NCBI GenBank assembly: GCA_942486035.1
Contig: CALNXK010000167.1
Span: forward strand, 111,001 to 175,000
DNA: 64,000 nucleotides
Origin: Porites lobata
Lineage: Eukaryota > Cnidaria > Anthozoa > Scleractinia > Poritidae
Reading direction: 5' to 3'
The notes beneath the pieces are model-generated. The model did no database searches. It was not told the DNA's origin and saw only the letters and a list, made by a program, of their open reading frames with translations. The translations under genes were made by a program, and so were the position numbers. Every line of letters begins with the position of its first letter. Position 1 is the stretch's first letter. This document shows positions 23,301-38,500 of this stretch, piece after piece.

Positions 23301-26300
23301 GTATTTCGATCAGCACCAGTATTAGCTTAGTTCAAAGCACTTTTTCTATTCTGGTTTTAAGCCCTCTTGGATGTAATCCCCACCGTTTATCAGCCCTCCT
23401 GAAACTCCTTAGGAAGACGTATAAGCCAAGGGCTATAAATGGCACTTTACAATAACCCTTAAGCCCCAATATCCACATACAAATTCTCCAAACTGATCTC
23501 TATACATTTTCTTAAAGAATGTGTTGAGAGAATTTGGTAAAAGAGCAAGGCATTTTCTCTGCGGTGATCAATTTATTAATTATCATAACCTAATCTCTTG
23601 ACAATCAATGGATATGGTTAGGAGAAAATTGATGTTGGTCACCACTGGGACTTAAAGGGATAAAATAACAACTGAATGAAAAAAATTGGTATTTCTTGAT
23701 ATGTATATACAATTTATTTAAGGAAACTTTAGAACAACAGTGCACTAACCTGCATAGCAATGTCAAAACCATGTTCCAGCTGTACTAACGCTCGGTCAAG
23801 TTCATCTGCTTTCTCTGCCGATGTGTCCACTAAAATCAACAAAATAACACAAAATGTTTAAGATATATAACATGTACTTACTTAATTAATGCTTTAGTAT
23901 ACCTCAAAATGAATGTTCTTAATGTTAGAGAGGCTGTCATCTTAATAAGATGGCAACTTGTGGTTGGCTTACCTTCACAAAAGTTCACTTGTTTTTCTTA
24001 AGACAGACACCTCCCTTCATCTAGAACTGACCTAAAAGGTTACAGGTAAGAGAATTTTTTCTGTACATGTTAAGTACCTGATTCCTTCTTTTCTGGACTT
24101 TTCGTATCATCTTTGTATTCAAGATAATCCTGATCATCATCAATATCTTCGTCATAACCTCTTTCATCATAGTCATCTTCATCATCACCAAAGTCTTCCA
24201 GCGACTAAACAAAACAAAACAAGCAGATCAACGAACAGTGAAGAAAAATTCTGATCAGCCATGACAATCTATTTCAACCATCATCACCAGTAAAAATCAC
24301 AACAAGGCTTTGCTGTGAGAGATATTGAAGGTTGAAGGAAGCTTAACACTCTGAACCTTTGAAATCCAGGGTGCCCCTCATACAACTTTCATGACACAAC
24401 TAAGATTACTTTCTTAGCAGTTAAAGCAAGTCACTCAGGGCACTGCGAAAGCACTGCCCTGGTTTAGCACCCCTTGAGGGTACCTTGCTAATTAGAGATA
24501 AAAGATTCCTAAATGAAAAGTCAAGTACATTGTTACATCAAAGAACTATTCCTAGGTGAAAATAAAAACCACAAAGAAGTCAGTGCAGTGCATTTTAGTA
24601 ATAGATTGAAGTATGACCCTTTTTAACCTTTTTACCTTTTTTCCATGTACTCTACCCTAATGAAACACTAAGGGTCGGGAGGAGGGGGATGGAGTGGACA
24701 CCAATTTATTTCCTCTTGGCTACTAAAGGCAAGTTACTATAAGGACAAAAGACTGAATGGCCAACTGCACAGTGTAAGATGTCTTTAGCACTTGAGTTGA
24801 GCTCGCGAAGCAGCATAATTTTCACACAATGCTGTGGCTATTCTAAACAGCCTTGAGTTCAACTCTTTCCGATGCTGGCATCAATAAAAAAATCAATTTC
24901 CTCTAGCTGGTTGGGATTCTTACTCTCTGTAGTCAATTCACTGCAATGTTCGCTTCTACACTGTAACCTTAAATTTCTGGATTGCAAACTCAGTCTAAAG
25001 GCACATGCTGCTAATGTTTCCCCTAACAGAAGTATTTTTGGAAAATATGTCAAAACAATCACTATCAAGTGGAAAAGTGCTAACAAAACCATTGTATTAT
25101 CCACTGGACAGAAATTTATTCACTTCAAAATTAAAATAAATGTCCTAAAGGAGCACTCTTGGTTGAAAAAACTAATCACTCATCTAAATTATATGCAACT
25201 TCAGTACTTGTGTAGCAAGTTTGGGATTAAGTCTGAGTCAAAAAACAGGAAAAGGTGGTCAAAATCGTATTTTGTTATCCTATTATTTAAGTCCCTAAAA
25301 TAGTATCACATTAAAATCTTCTGAGACCTAAATTTGAAGCTAAAGAGCTCAGGTAGAGGATAACTCAGTCTTACAAGACTTGTTTTTTATCAGTTCACTA
25401 ACAGAAGACTACAGCCCTTATACTACTACATGAGAAATTTCTGCAATTTGATTGGCTTAGAGCAGTGGTATTTCACCTTAATTTGAAATGCCTACATGTG
25501 AAAATTACAAACCTTTTGCGGATAGTAGTATAAACAAATAATAGCATGATTTGTACGTGATATTTGGTATAAATACCACTCATGATATTTCAAAATTGTC
25601 TCAAATTTCACCCGCCTAACGGCTCGGAAATTGCGTATAACAATTTTGAAACATCACTCGTGGTATTTATGCCAAATATCACTACAAATCATGCTATTAC
25701 CTATACAAATTTGACAAAACCACTAACATAACTTCAGGTAAAGAGCACCAAATATGCCCACAATAGCATTTAGAGCTAATTGATATGCTCAAAAACCAAA
25801 ACATCATGATGCAGTATGGAATAGAACTGACTACTCATAGGGGCGAAAAATCAAAACTCAAAATTAAAAACCACCAGGTATACAGCACTTTAATCAGCAA
25901 CATAATAAAGAAATGCTCAGTGACTTCTAAAAATTAATGAACTTCTACAAAATTGGTTTTTATTGACTTAAAAACCACATTTTTTTGATAAAATACATGT
26001 CCTACATGTATGGTAAAATGTTGGACACTCAAGAAAGGCAAGAATAGGGACATACGTCAACAACCTTTAGAAGGCCCTAAATGAAATAGCATGAAATCCA
26101 TGATGTACATACTCACCACATGATCAATGCTTCCAAGCAGAACCAAATGAGCTGTCCTGACAGTATTTTCAATAAAAGACTTTTTCGTCATATTTATCAT
26201 GATTTTTCTAATTATCTTAAGGCTGGTTATAACAAAAAGCCATCAAAATGAATCAACTCAGGTTTATGAAGCAAAGATATTAGCGGAGCAGTTTTCAGAA

Positions 26301-29300
26301 ATGATGTTGTTAGAATCTCACAAACATTGCATGATGCAAAGAGGTCAAGTACCATGGAATAAATTTGAGACATTCCAAAAAATACTCCCACAGACTAGAC
26401 GGTGACAGACATGTAGCATAATTAACTAGCTAAAATCATTTAACTGACTACAAAGATTATCAGAGGCCATTGAGTGAAGAACCAATTCCTTTAATGATAT
26501 AGCAGTATAGCTGTTGTCAGTCACAACAAAAATTGAATCACACAACAAATAATAATAATGTGACACTGTTGGGCAACTCAAAGGCAAAATAATAACTTTG
26601 ACGTGCAAGGCTAGCTGTGTGCTAAGAAAAACTTGTAGGAAGCAATGCCAAACTAATAAAATCCAGATGGAAAAACTAAGACTTACTACTTCCTCCAGGG
26701 CAATAATAAGCGGTAAGGGGCAAAGGCACAGACACTGACAAGATAAAATAATGTTGCCTTCCAAGGAATTTCACAATAAATAGAGCAATGTAAATTTGAG
26801 ATCAAAAAGGCTCTCAGTGGACTAAAATAATAAATTATGCGAAGGTAAGAAAAATCCTGACAGGAAGCTACACTCAAAGTATCATGAAAATTAATGTTGT
26901 GATACTCTAACCACAATGGTGACTCCTAAGTAACAGTTAAGATTATATTAATCACAAGTGGCATTTAAGAGTTAAGTGTTATTTGTACCCAAGAGTAAGG
27001 GTGGGTGATTTTGGCAGCACCTCCCCCCTTTTCCCAGCTTCCAAGGATTATGTTCTATTCAAACAAGTACAAACTAAGTAAAAGAAAAAACGTTTTGGGG
27101 TGCTCCTGATGCCATTGTCAAGGTTGTCAGTCCCTTTTGCCAGTATTTACTTTGTTTATGTGTAACAAAACCCTTTGGTAAGAATAGTTCCTGTTTATAT
27201 TTTCTTGAAGAAAAGTCATCATTGCATTGAATTTACTAGTTTTGTATTCTTTTCAGTGGGCGATCTACCGGAACAACCAAATTACCAAAAAACAACAACA
27301 ACTCAAACAGAGAAACTGGAGTTGTGCCATTAGGAGTAATATAGTTTCCCTTTTTTTTCAAAACAATTTTATCACAGAGAATTTTCTTGCTTTTGGTGAC
27401 CTGGACCTTCTCGCACCTTAATTTTTATGTTAGAGGGTTTTTTTTTCAGTTGTGGCCCTTAATGAAATGTAAAAAGACAAAGCACTTTTTTAAAAGAAAT
27501 GAAGAAAATAAAAAGTTTCAAAAAAGTAACATTTTTTCACCACCTAGTTAATGCATTACTAAAAATCAATCTGAAACCTGGAATATCCTTTTGAAATAGC
27601 TAACATATTGTTTACAGCATATAAATTTGACATCAAACTGCATTGAACTTGAAGTCTAACATATCAAATAAATATAGACACTTAATATATCAGCACTTAT
27701 ACAAAGTGGGGTTACAGGAAGTACAGGACAGATGAGATAGTCCATGAGAAAAGATAAAAGGTCACAATGAAAAGAATAGATTATATACAACTACATTTCC
27801 AATAAAACCAATGCTAAAAATGCATAGTTTTTACCTCATACTTTCAAGCATGTCACATGCACTGCTGGAATTAAGACTACTTCCTGTGAATCATTTGTCT
27901 TTTCAAGGGGTTAAGGTAAATCACACAGAAAAGAATTACGATAATAAAATCATGTCTTAAAATCACTGCAGAGGACAATTTTAAGTACAGCAACAGGCCT
28001 TCATAACCTCTTTCAATCAAACATGTATACAAAAAAGAACTTCTGAAGTAACTTGTGACCTTTGGTATGGAAAAAAATCTCTCAGCAGTTGTAGTAAATA
28101 AAACTATTCCATTCCATGCATCACTATTTGCACTTTAATTTATTACAGCCTACAAGGAGGTTCAAGCTTATGAGTTTGTGGACGAAATCAATTTATATGA
28201 AAGCCACTGAGCAGTAATTTCTTACTCTTGTGGTATTGTATATTGTTTGTATGTAGGTACCAGTAGTTCTTAATTTTTAAGTATCAAGGCTGTGGATGAA
28301 ATTTTTAAGTGTGAGCATGGATTAACTGATAGCCATTTCACAGTATAGTTAAAATATCAAGTTATACGTTTCTGTAAAAAAATCTTTCTCATAAAAAAAA
28401 TTAAAAACGTACTACAGTCACATGCAACTACATCTAATTTTGCCAAGCATACAGGCCTCCCTGAAAGTCATTAACTCTTAAAACAGAAAAATCTTGGCAC
28501 ACAATCAACTTTGAATCTTACTAACATTCTTATAATCTGGCAAAATACTTTAATTAAAAAATAAATCATTGTTCGTTGTAGAGCTCCAACAACTTTAACA
28601 AATACAGAATGTTTGCTAACAGGAAGGTAGATTGAATTTCTCATAAGTACAGAAATTATATCTGAGGGAAAATAGAGTAGAAGTAGAGCTATAGGTCACA
28701 ACAAAAGGTATATTCTGCTGGAGGTAGATAATCTTAGAGTTAAAATCTAATCTAAAGTGAGCTATAAAATGACGCGCCACACTAAATGACTCACTGAAGA
28801 GTGACACTAGCTTTCTCAGAAAGATGGACTCCCTCAGAGTTTCTCTACTGGGAAAAAAGATGTGGTTGAAGCTATCTAGTGAAAGCATGCCATACTGAAA
28901 CAAGCAAAAAATACCACTCAGGGTAAAGATTGGTCATATCATTTTCAGATTTAAAATCTACAGAAACAGGAAGAATAGGTCACATACACAGAAGGGAAAG
29001 CATTCGAAGTGATTTACTTACAATGTAGCTTATTGTTCGTGTCTGAAGGCAACTGAGCTGACGACCCCTTCTTAGAAATGACATTGAAGTACTGTTATTA
29101 TGAGGGGCATCATCACAGGAATTTCCCAAAATTAGTACCATTTGCATTGTCCTTTTTCACTTGAATTCATTGGCAGTTTGTGGATAATGAACAAGTCACA
29201 GTATTTACATCACACCTGTTTACGTGCCATTTGGTGCACAAATGTACAAGAACATTGTCATGAAATTGCCATGATAGAGGTGCAAGGAATGTCACAATGC

Positions 29301-32300
29301 TTGTGGGTTACAGGAAGAAATATGATGTGTATGAGTAGACTTTAAGTGTAATTCTATACTACAGTTTATGAGGGACGTTTGTTTGACCACAAAGGCAATA
29401 GAGCTGTCCAATCTTTGACATTTTAGGTGGGAACAGCTTGTCAAATGATAGCATGACACTTACAAAAGGAATGTCAGAGGAATGTGCTCAAATTAATGTA
29501 TTTTTAATGTGGTAATGGCTCTTGCCCTTTCTGTGATTCCACATTTACTCTCAAATAAACAAACTACAAAAATAAGATCACAACCTTGTGAAATGGACCT
29601 GATAGATTCCTTTGACTGATCAGATGAGGAATATTTTTTCAGGAAAGATTAAAACTAATATTTAACTAAACCATATAGTATTTCATTTCCTAAACCCCCT
29701 GGAATTCTAAGACATGCCTTAAGAAATCCAACCTAAAAGGATTAGGTTGCAGATATATCTATTTTTTCAGAAAATCCAATGAAAATAAATCTTGTTTTAA
29801 ATAGAATTTTACAGTTGTTGAAAATAGAAAAAAGTGAGAAACCAAAAAGTATCCTTAAACTACAAATTGAAAGAATAAGGTCATTTATCTACTTATGATG
29901 ACAACACATTAAGACAAAACATGCACAAAATTCTTCATTGCTAAGAACCTTATGATGAATTTCTAATACTATACATGAATAAATGAAACAATAAGCTTAC
30001 TAGCTATTAATTAAATTTACCAACTTTTTTGGAAATCTACATCCTAAGCAAATTAAGTGCAATCAGACAGCCGCTTAAGTTTACTTTGTCTCCTGGGGGG
30101 GAACCCTTACATTTTCTCTAAACTCAACCTGCTTAACCCTTTAACCCCAATATCCACATACAAATTCTCCAAACTGATCTCTATATATTTCCTTAAAGAA
30201 TGAGTTGAGAGAACTTAACAAAAGATCAAAGCATATTCTCTTAGGTGATCATTTTATTAATTCTCATAACCTAGTCTCTTGACAATGTACGGATATCGTT
30301 GGGAGAAAATTGATGCTGGTCACTATTGGGACTAAAGGGTTAACACAGAAAACCTGTTAATGTGGACACTTTCTATGGCCCACTCAGCATCTTTATAAGT
30401 GGGTTTTGACCGTATGTACAACTGCCTGGGGAACTGGCTGCTTGAAGGAACAAAGAAGAAGAGCTGTCCACTCACAGTGTTCATCCAGATAATTTTTCTA
30501 CAGCAAATGTTGAACTTCTCGTTTTGAACATCTCTACAAAATGGACACCTTTCTATTCTGGACAGGTTTCTTAGACCCAAAGACACCAAACTTAGTACAC
30601 TCCCTACCTCCATTATATAGACAACTCAATTACAGACAATTCTCTTGGTACCAAAGATACTGAACTTTATACAAGTCTTACCTCTATGATATGGGGTGCT
30701 TACCACTTGTCAGAAAATTTTGGAAATTCTGGATGGAAGGTAAATGGTAAGGTCACTTTTTGGAAATTCCAACCGACAATTGAGGAGTATGTTTTGAGGT
30801 AGTCCATTCATTCCAGCTGTTACAAACCAAACGGAATGTTGCTTACCATTTACCAATTTTTCGGTTCCTTCTTGGTTCCAGACTCACACTACACAAATTC
30901 ACCCCTTTTTTGGATTCAAACAGTATCAGATGTGGAGATTCTGCGGTAAACTGGTAAATGGCTTAACATTATGCTTTCGACACCCCAACTGGATTTTTCT
31001 TTCAAATGGTAAGCACCCATGGACAACTCTCTACGATGGACAGTTTTATTGGTCCAAAAGCAAAGCTCAAAAGAAGTCCCATCCAGTAGTCCGCGACAAT
31101 AGATTTTCTTGCGCGACAAGTAACTTTTAAAGCTCACTTAGCCAATGAACAAGAGTCCAGGCAAGTCTTCCTTGAATAAAATCATTAACCAAGACAAGAA
31201 GAAGTGGCCCTGGGCAAGTGAAATGTGAGAGCTGCTTGCCCCAAGGGCAACCTTGGATTCCATTTTTTTTTAGCTCCACAAAGATAAGTTAACCCTCTTT
31301 TACGGGACAGTTCTCTTGTTCACAAAGACACCAAACTTCAAACAAAGCCTACCTTTATAATATGATGGACATCTATTACAGAGAGTTCTCTTGGTCCAAA
31401 ATACACCAATTTGAAGCTTCATACAAACCCTACTTCTATAACAGGGACATCTCTCTATAATACGGATATTTATTTATACAGTTCTCTTGGTCCAAAAGAT
31501 ACCAAACCTCATACAAAGCTTACCCCTAGATTTTGTATAATAGTGACACCTCTCTACATACACTGCACAGTGTACATACATACAAGTACACTGTTTACAG
31601 GTAGCCATTACAACTCCTACAGGAAGATCATGGGTTATCTCTATATTAAGGTCTCTCCTTACAGATAAACCACCGAGCCCAGGAAAGGTTGGCCACACCA
31701 CTGGGCTCTGCATCCCCTATGTCCTCTGTTAGAGACAGTTCTCTTCATCCCACAGGTATCAAACATCATACATTCTCTTCTTCTATAATATGTACACCCC
31801 TCTACAATGGACAGTTCTTTCGGTCCCAAAGCCACAAAACTTCATCCACTAACTCCTACTTCTACAATACAGTCAGCACAAGTCTGTAATGCTCCTGCTT
31901 AGTTCTGTCCATTTTTGTTTTGTATTAACCCTTTAAACCCTGAGAGTGATCAGCATCAAATTTCTCCTTGTAATATCAATGCTTTGCAAAGCAGAGTGGT
32001 CATGAGAATTACGTACATGATCACACAAGACTAATTTGCTTGATATTTTATCAATTTCTCTCCACTACTTCTGTAAGAAATGAATAGGGGCAACAAATGA
32101 GAATTCAAATTTTGATCTCGGGATTTAAAGGGTTAAAGAGGTTAGCCTGTAACAAAGACACCTCTGGAATGAAGACACTTGGCTTTGTCCCTTTGGTATG
32201 TGTATTAAGGAGGTTTGGCTACTACTACTGAGAACAAATACAGCAAGCAGGTTAAGGCGAGATTGAACTTGGTGTTCTCGTTGCTCGGACAAGCTTCCTC

Positions 32301-35300
32301 CTAAGCTGGCTTTAGTTGTTCATGTTTAACTGCAGCCTTTTTAATTCAGGCACGCGCGGAAGGCAAAAACAGTGACAATGCCCCTTTCTACTTACTATTC
32401 TTTGCTTAAATTCCTTTCCCATCATGTTTCTTTAATCATTCACTAGGTCAGTTACGATTCAAGTTACGGGTAAGTAATTTTCACTTAATGGCAATTCATT
32501 GTAAGCTAATTACCACCAAGCAAGACACTTCCTTGTAAATTTTATGTTTTTTGTCACTTCACATTCAACCTCAACAGGATCAAGTAACAAAGTTATTTTA
32601 ATTTATAAGCTGATTAATATGAAGTTCCCAGCAAGACACTTCCTTGTATTTTTATAGTTTTTAGTCACTTAACATTTAGGTTTACACATTAAGCCATTCA
32701 AAATAAAACTATCATTATTTTTATTCATAAGCTGATTATCCCAAATTTTCAAGCAAAAAACTTCCTTATTCTTGTTTAAGTATTTTTTTAAATCTTATCC
32801 TTCGACCACAACCAGAAACTTTATTTGTGCCTTGACGATATGTTTTTATGGTGCTTTGAGATGCCACAAAACAAACATTACAGGAAGTTGAAGACACAGG
32901 TAGTATCTTTCAGTATACACACTTAAGAATTTACGAAGTGTTGACTCAAGTTTAAACTTCAAGCCGCAGGGTTGTCATCAAGAGCCGGGGGCCGGGGACT
33001 TTCCCCGGCTACTAAGAGAGTGGCTCCCAGCTACTTTTATTGAAAATAGAAGAAAAATAGAGCCAAAAGAAATCCCTAGCCGTTTGATTCCCCGTCTACT
33101 TGTTGTATTTACCCAGAAACTTGAAATCTTAGTGAAAACCCTGAAGCCCATTATTAATAGTGATCACATTATCATATTAAACCTTTCCAGTAAATTTAGA
33201 ATGTATGAGGCTTTAGTTGCTCCTTATTTTGATTATTGCTCCAAAGTATGGGCATGTACGGGAAAAGGCCAGACTCCAGAGATTGCAAAATAGGGCTGGG
33301 AGAATTATAACATTTACTGATTATAATACAAGATCTGCAGGTATTCTCCAAGACTTAGGATAGGATACCCTTGAGCAAAGACACTCTAAGCAGCTCGCAA
33401 TAAGTGTTTTTAAATTTCTGAATAACCTTTACCCGAGAGTTTAAAGAACGTGCTGCAACCAACCTCCACGGTTCATTCCTACAACGTACAAGGTGCCTCG
33501 AACAATGCTTTTGTACCTAGGCACCGTACTGAAGCTGCTTAGCAGGCTTTTAGCTATAGGGGGGCAGTCATGTGGAATGGCCTAGAAAATGAGCTTAAAG
33601 ACGAGATAAACGTCACACTTTCAACTCCGCCCTGTCTTTGCCTTGAACCGTGGATTGCCTTGAGGAAGTTGTGATAGAACTTCTTTTAGTTATATATTAT
33701 GTAATGTATATTTTAGGTCAATTTTTGTGTAATTATTATAGGATAGTTTTCTTAATATATAGATATATTTTGAGCATTAACGTAGTTTCTCTTAACAAAA
33801 TTCAATGTTAAGTAAACGGCTCACTGGAAGAGCATTTTTAATGAAGCGATACTGTGAATAAAGCCTGATACTACTACTACTATTCCTATGTTACATCAAT
33901 TGCCAGCATCAGGGAAATAAACGACATCATAACTGTAGCATGACTTCTTGAAATTAGCCAATAAGGCTCTAGTTTCCCCTAACCATAATCACATGAAGGC
34001 CTTGTATCAGGACCGCGGCTCACGTACACTTAAGAACCCACTGTTGTCTCCTGAAATTATTGTGCTCTTCAAAATCAAACAGATCAAATCTGTTTGGCCT
34101 ACTTTAGTGCTTTGGACGGTTTTACTCTAAAAGCTTGTAAACAAGTCATTTGAAACTAACTCAAACATATGCAGTGCAGTCCTTTAAGAAACAAAACTTC
34201 TTAACATCTTATTTCTCCTTAAACACCAATGTGTGTCACTAAACATAAGTGTCATACTTTCTCAGGCTCCAATTACAAATTGCGTTTGGTGTTATTACAG
34301 ATAAGTAATTACCTCTATAACCCTTGAAAAATGTAAAAAAGAATGCATTAAGCTTATGCAATTTCTGGATGGATTCCATCTTAAATTGTTGTGTAAAGGT
34401 AACCATGGCCGATTTGCATAAACTAAGTCTTAAAATGAGGGAATGCAGTTCAGAGAACTTGGCTCCTAAAATTCCAGCAAGGGCGGGGCCATGTCCCACA
34501 CTCCACTACCCCCCTGCACCTGGGAAAGTGCACCTTTGGTGAATATTTTTTGCCTCAACGGCTATGAATAGTCCCTTATCTGCTGAGCTAAAATTAAGAG
34601 AAAACCTGGGAGATCAGTTCGGAGAATTTGTAGGTGGATATTGAGACATGGCCTTATACCCAATTCCAAGATGAATAAATCCATCCATATACATGATAGT
34701 CACCCATTTTGATGCAAAAATGCAACATAAATTTTATGCACTGATTAAATAATTTTTGAACTGCAAAAAAATATATTCCACAATCTAAATATGAAAAAAA
34801 TAACAAGGTTCACAGGGACTGACCAGGAAAAAGAAGATTTTCAAATGAAAGTAAAATTTTCCTGTCATTTTCAGTGTATGTGATATTATTTGTCAGTAAA
34901 ATGGTTAGAAGTCGTCTGAATCCAGCCCTGGTAAAATAGTCGAAGATCACAGTAAATACACACTAGTTAGGAGTGATTTACTCAGAAAATGCAGTAAAGC
35001 TTGTTATTCTGGATAATAATGATAACAGTAAAACCTACATACCCTTGAATGCTGTTTACTCATTGCAGACTCTGATAAAACCATATCTTGTTCTCCCATG
35101 AGGAAGTCAGAAACACTAAAATAAAAAAAATAAAAAAAAAAATAGTTCTGATTTAAGCACATGTACCATAAATTTTCAATTTAACAACCAGCTTCAATTT
35201 TACCAATAATTATTACCCTGATTAATTTCTTTTTAGGGGTAGGAGACAGGTGTTAAGCCCTTCCCTTTTAACTATGAAATATAAACCACCTGTCTCCTTC

Positions 35301-35502
35301 CCCTAAAAAGAACAAAAAAGGGTAATAATTATTAGTAAAATCCGACTAGTGGTCTATCATCAATGCTGCATTCAGATTGGTTGAGCTACTACTAGGCTAT
35401 ATGTTATAGCCCACTAGTAACGCAAAGCGTCGGATTTTTGGCGGCAAAAAAAGGATTAGAGTTTTGCTTTAAGTCGTTTTGTCTCCATATTTTTGACCAA
35501 CC

Positions 35503-35542
<40 letters not shown>

Positions 35543-38500
35543 GGCCTCTGAGTCAATAGCCCATGAGGCCTTTAGCCTCATAGGCTATTGACTCAGTGCC
35601 GATTTGGGCTCGAGGAATAATTGTTCAATATACTGTATACAGTACATAGCACATATTTATATTTACATGTGGTGCTAGAGAGAAGATAATGGTGATTACA
35701 GGTAGTAGAATAACTGAAACTTGGAGACAACAGAATGCTAAATTTGAAGTGTAACATTTTAGCCTGTGAGCAAGCTCTCAGGGTCCCACAGCTTGCTGCA
35801 AGGCTAGTGAATTTAATACTGTGCACATTATTCAGGCCCTGATCTAGAGCATATAGTGACCCCTCCCTCCCTCCCCCACTACCTGGAAATCCTAGATCAG
35901 ACATTGATTACTCTGTGTTTCCACTAAACATAGGACACATTTGCTTTTAACTTGAATCCCCAAACTAAAAACAAAATCATATAATTGCCTAGTTCCAAAC
36001 CAAGGTAGGGTGGGTACAAGTTGGTTTATTATGGGATAAACAAAACGAGACCCACTTAGTCAGGAAGAGCCCATTGAGATTAGGAAAAATCTCACTTTTG
36101 GTGTTGATTGGGCCGATATTGAACACGATACAGCCATTTAAAAACTTGAAAATCAATAGTCCTGAGAAAATCATATTGACAGCAAGACACCATCCGGATG
36201 TCTAAAAATTTCTTTGTAAATTTTGGAGCTTTTGAATGGCTGTACTTCGTTCAATATAAGCCCGATAAACAACAAACTTGAGAATGTTTCTAACCTCAAT
36301 GTGCTCTTTTGGACTATGTGGATCTCATGCTGTTTATCCCATAATAAACGGACTTGTACCCAGCCCCTCTTGGTTTGAAACTAGCCAATAAGGCCACACC
36401 TGGAATACAAAATAACTGCCCAGACCCTTTTCAAACCAGCACCACCCTTGACATGTCGCATGTGCTACAAAAAACATGGTTCTACAAAGATAGTAGGGAC
36501 CTTAAGCAAGAACAATGGAAAGGGATTCGAAAACGCCCCTTGAAAAGTGAATTTATACTGCTTCAAACTTTATTGTGCTAATCCCAACTTGTTCAATTTG
36601 CAAATGTTGGCAAATTTTCTGGAGTTGAATCTAAAAGACTGAGTTGACATTTAAAAACATGAATAGCAAGTTGTTGTCTTGTGTTTATGTCCTCCATAAA
36701 ACGTGAAATTAGGCAGATTCATGTCGTAGTCATGTAATGACTGTAAAGAAATCTACAAAAACTGTGAATTGTTGTTTTGCTCATCTAAACCTATTGCTTT
36801 TTTCCCCTTCTCGTTGCCGTTGCCATCATTGTTGTTTAAAAGCTCCCTAATTACATGTATCGGTGAGGTGTCAATAGGTTAACGTATGCCAAAATTAAAA
36901 GGATTACCTGCTGCTAAATGCTAAGGCAAGTTGATCAATAGACTCGTAAAATTCATCGGGGGCTTTACTTGTGTCTTCATAGTTATGGCTTTTAACTTTA
37001 CTTATCAGTGTTCCAGCTGACGCAAGAATATCTGTTGAATGTAGAGGTTGGTATTTATTGAGGACTCCTTTGAGAACAGAGAGCACTTCACCAAGACGCT
37101 CATGAGCTTTCACTTCCGGGGGATCTCCATCTGGGTTATCTGTATCAAAGGAATAAGTATAACAAGTTTTAATACATGAGTACCATTAATCTCCTATTAA
37201 ACCCGGGAAGGAGAGCTCATTTATTTCAAGCACGTTTGAAGGTGGGCTTTTTTGAGATGGTGGCTTACACAAAGTTGATGGTATCAGTTTTCAATCACAA
37301 AAAACTAAAATACACAGTGGCAAAACTTAAAGTACATGAAGTTAGAGGTCATACAAATAATGACTGTACAATTGTCAGGTTGAGCATTGTCATGTATTAC
37401 TGTTTTCATTTTGAGCTGTATCTAGTAAGCAATCTTCCTTTCGAATAAAATAGCTGAATTCAACCTAGGTCTTGTGTGTTGTTCAATTAAATATCCATGT
37501 TAATGAATCCATGGCAATTTCCTCTGTTGATACAGGAACTAAAACTGCTATCTTAATAATTCAAGTAGACATCTGTTATTCAGTTATTATTTAAGTGGTT
37601 CTCAGCAACAATTGCATCTCGAAGGTAAACACACAGGTATGCCCGCACTTCCTACCCACTGGTTACTGCTAGTTTATTTACTGTTTGACTCCTGCAAAAC
37701 TAATCACATACTAAGAATCTTAGCTAGTGACTTTATCAATGAGCACCACTTGTTATAGAGGTGGCAAAGATGCTTTCTACTTCAAAATATTCCCAGCTAC
37801 ATTAAATTTAATTCTAAGATGCTGAAATATAACTGAAAAATACATTGCTTTGTTCACACACTGAAGTTGGTATATGACAATGTTATACCTACCAATTTTT
37901 TCTGAGATATAAGCGTGAGATTTTTATCCTGGAAGTGCTGGGATTTTTGAAGACGACACGATCATTTCCGAAGATTCCCGAAGAAGTCGGAAGTCTTCCG
38001 AAGACATCCGAAGTCTGCCGAAGTCTGCCAAAGGCGAGCTCATTCCCAGTGCTTTTCACTTCAAAAATCAGAGATCGCGAGGAAGGTATTGCCATTTATT
38101 CATTTTACACATGGTTTTCCTTCCTTACATGGGTCTGAGTGAACATATTAATTTTTTTGGAAATTGTGTCAAGCAGGGCGGCAACAACTCACATTTTTCA
38201 ATCAGGCGTGAGAAATTGGCCCGCAGGCGTGAGCCGGCGTGAGATCGAAGTTTTCAACCCGCAGGCGTGAGACTCACGCCTAAGGCGTGAGAGTTGGCAG
38301 GTATACAATGTAGGTGTCTGCAGTGATCTATAAGTTGTGACTGTTCATCAGTAAACAGTCGTCTAAATATAGGGTTCCATCCACACATATCTGGATATTT
38401 TTGAATCCACAAAATTGTCTTTTCGGATTAAAAAATTTCCACCTCCACATGCAGCATATTAAAATCCAATTTGCCCATCCACATTTATCCAGATTCACTC

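Larger units (their letters stand above)
24205..35042. other. Intron 4 of the RhoGAP gene, 10.8 kb of repeat-rich DNA
   Basis: No exon in phase with the neighbours was found. It holds an inverted-repeat element at 25515-25712, decayed 105-bp units at 28.1 kb, family A and B MITEs, the tandem array at 30345-31890 and the LINE remnant at 33.1-33.9 kb. Stretches 26.2-28.1 and 28.4-30.1 kb are AT-rich with nothing recognised. Confidence 0.5.

Noticed and set aside
24872..25303. 143-codon plus-strand frame in intron 4.
   Set aside because: AT-rich, Lys/Ser/Leu-biased, contains traces of a tggatag MITE, and has no family resemblance.
26116..26160. Possible extra exon of the RhoGAP gene (acceptor CTGTCAG, donor GTGAGT, peptide AHLVLLGSIDHV).
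   Set aside because: Its phase does not fit between exon 4 (ends phase 0) and exon 5 (starts phase 0); the two join perfectly without it.
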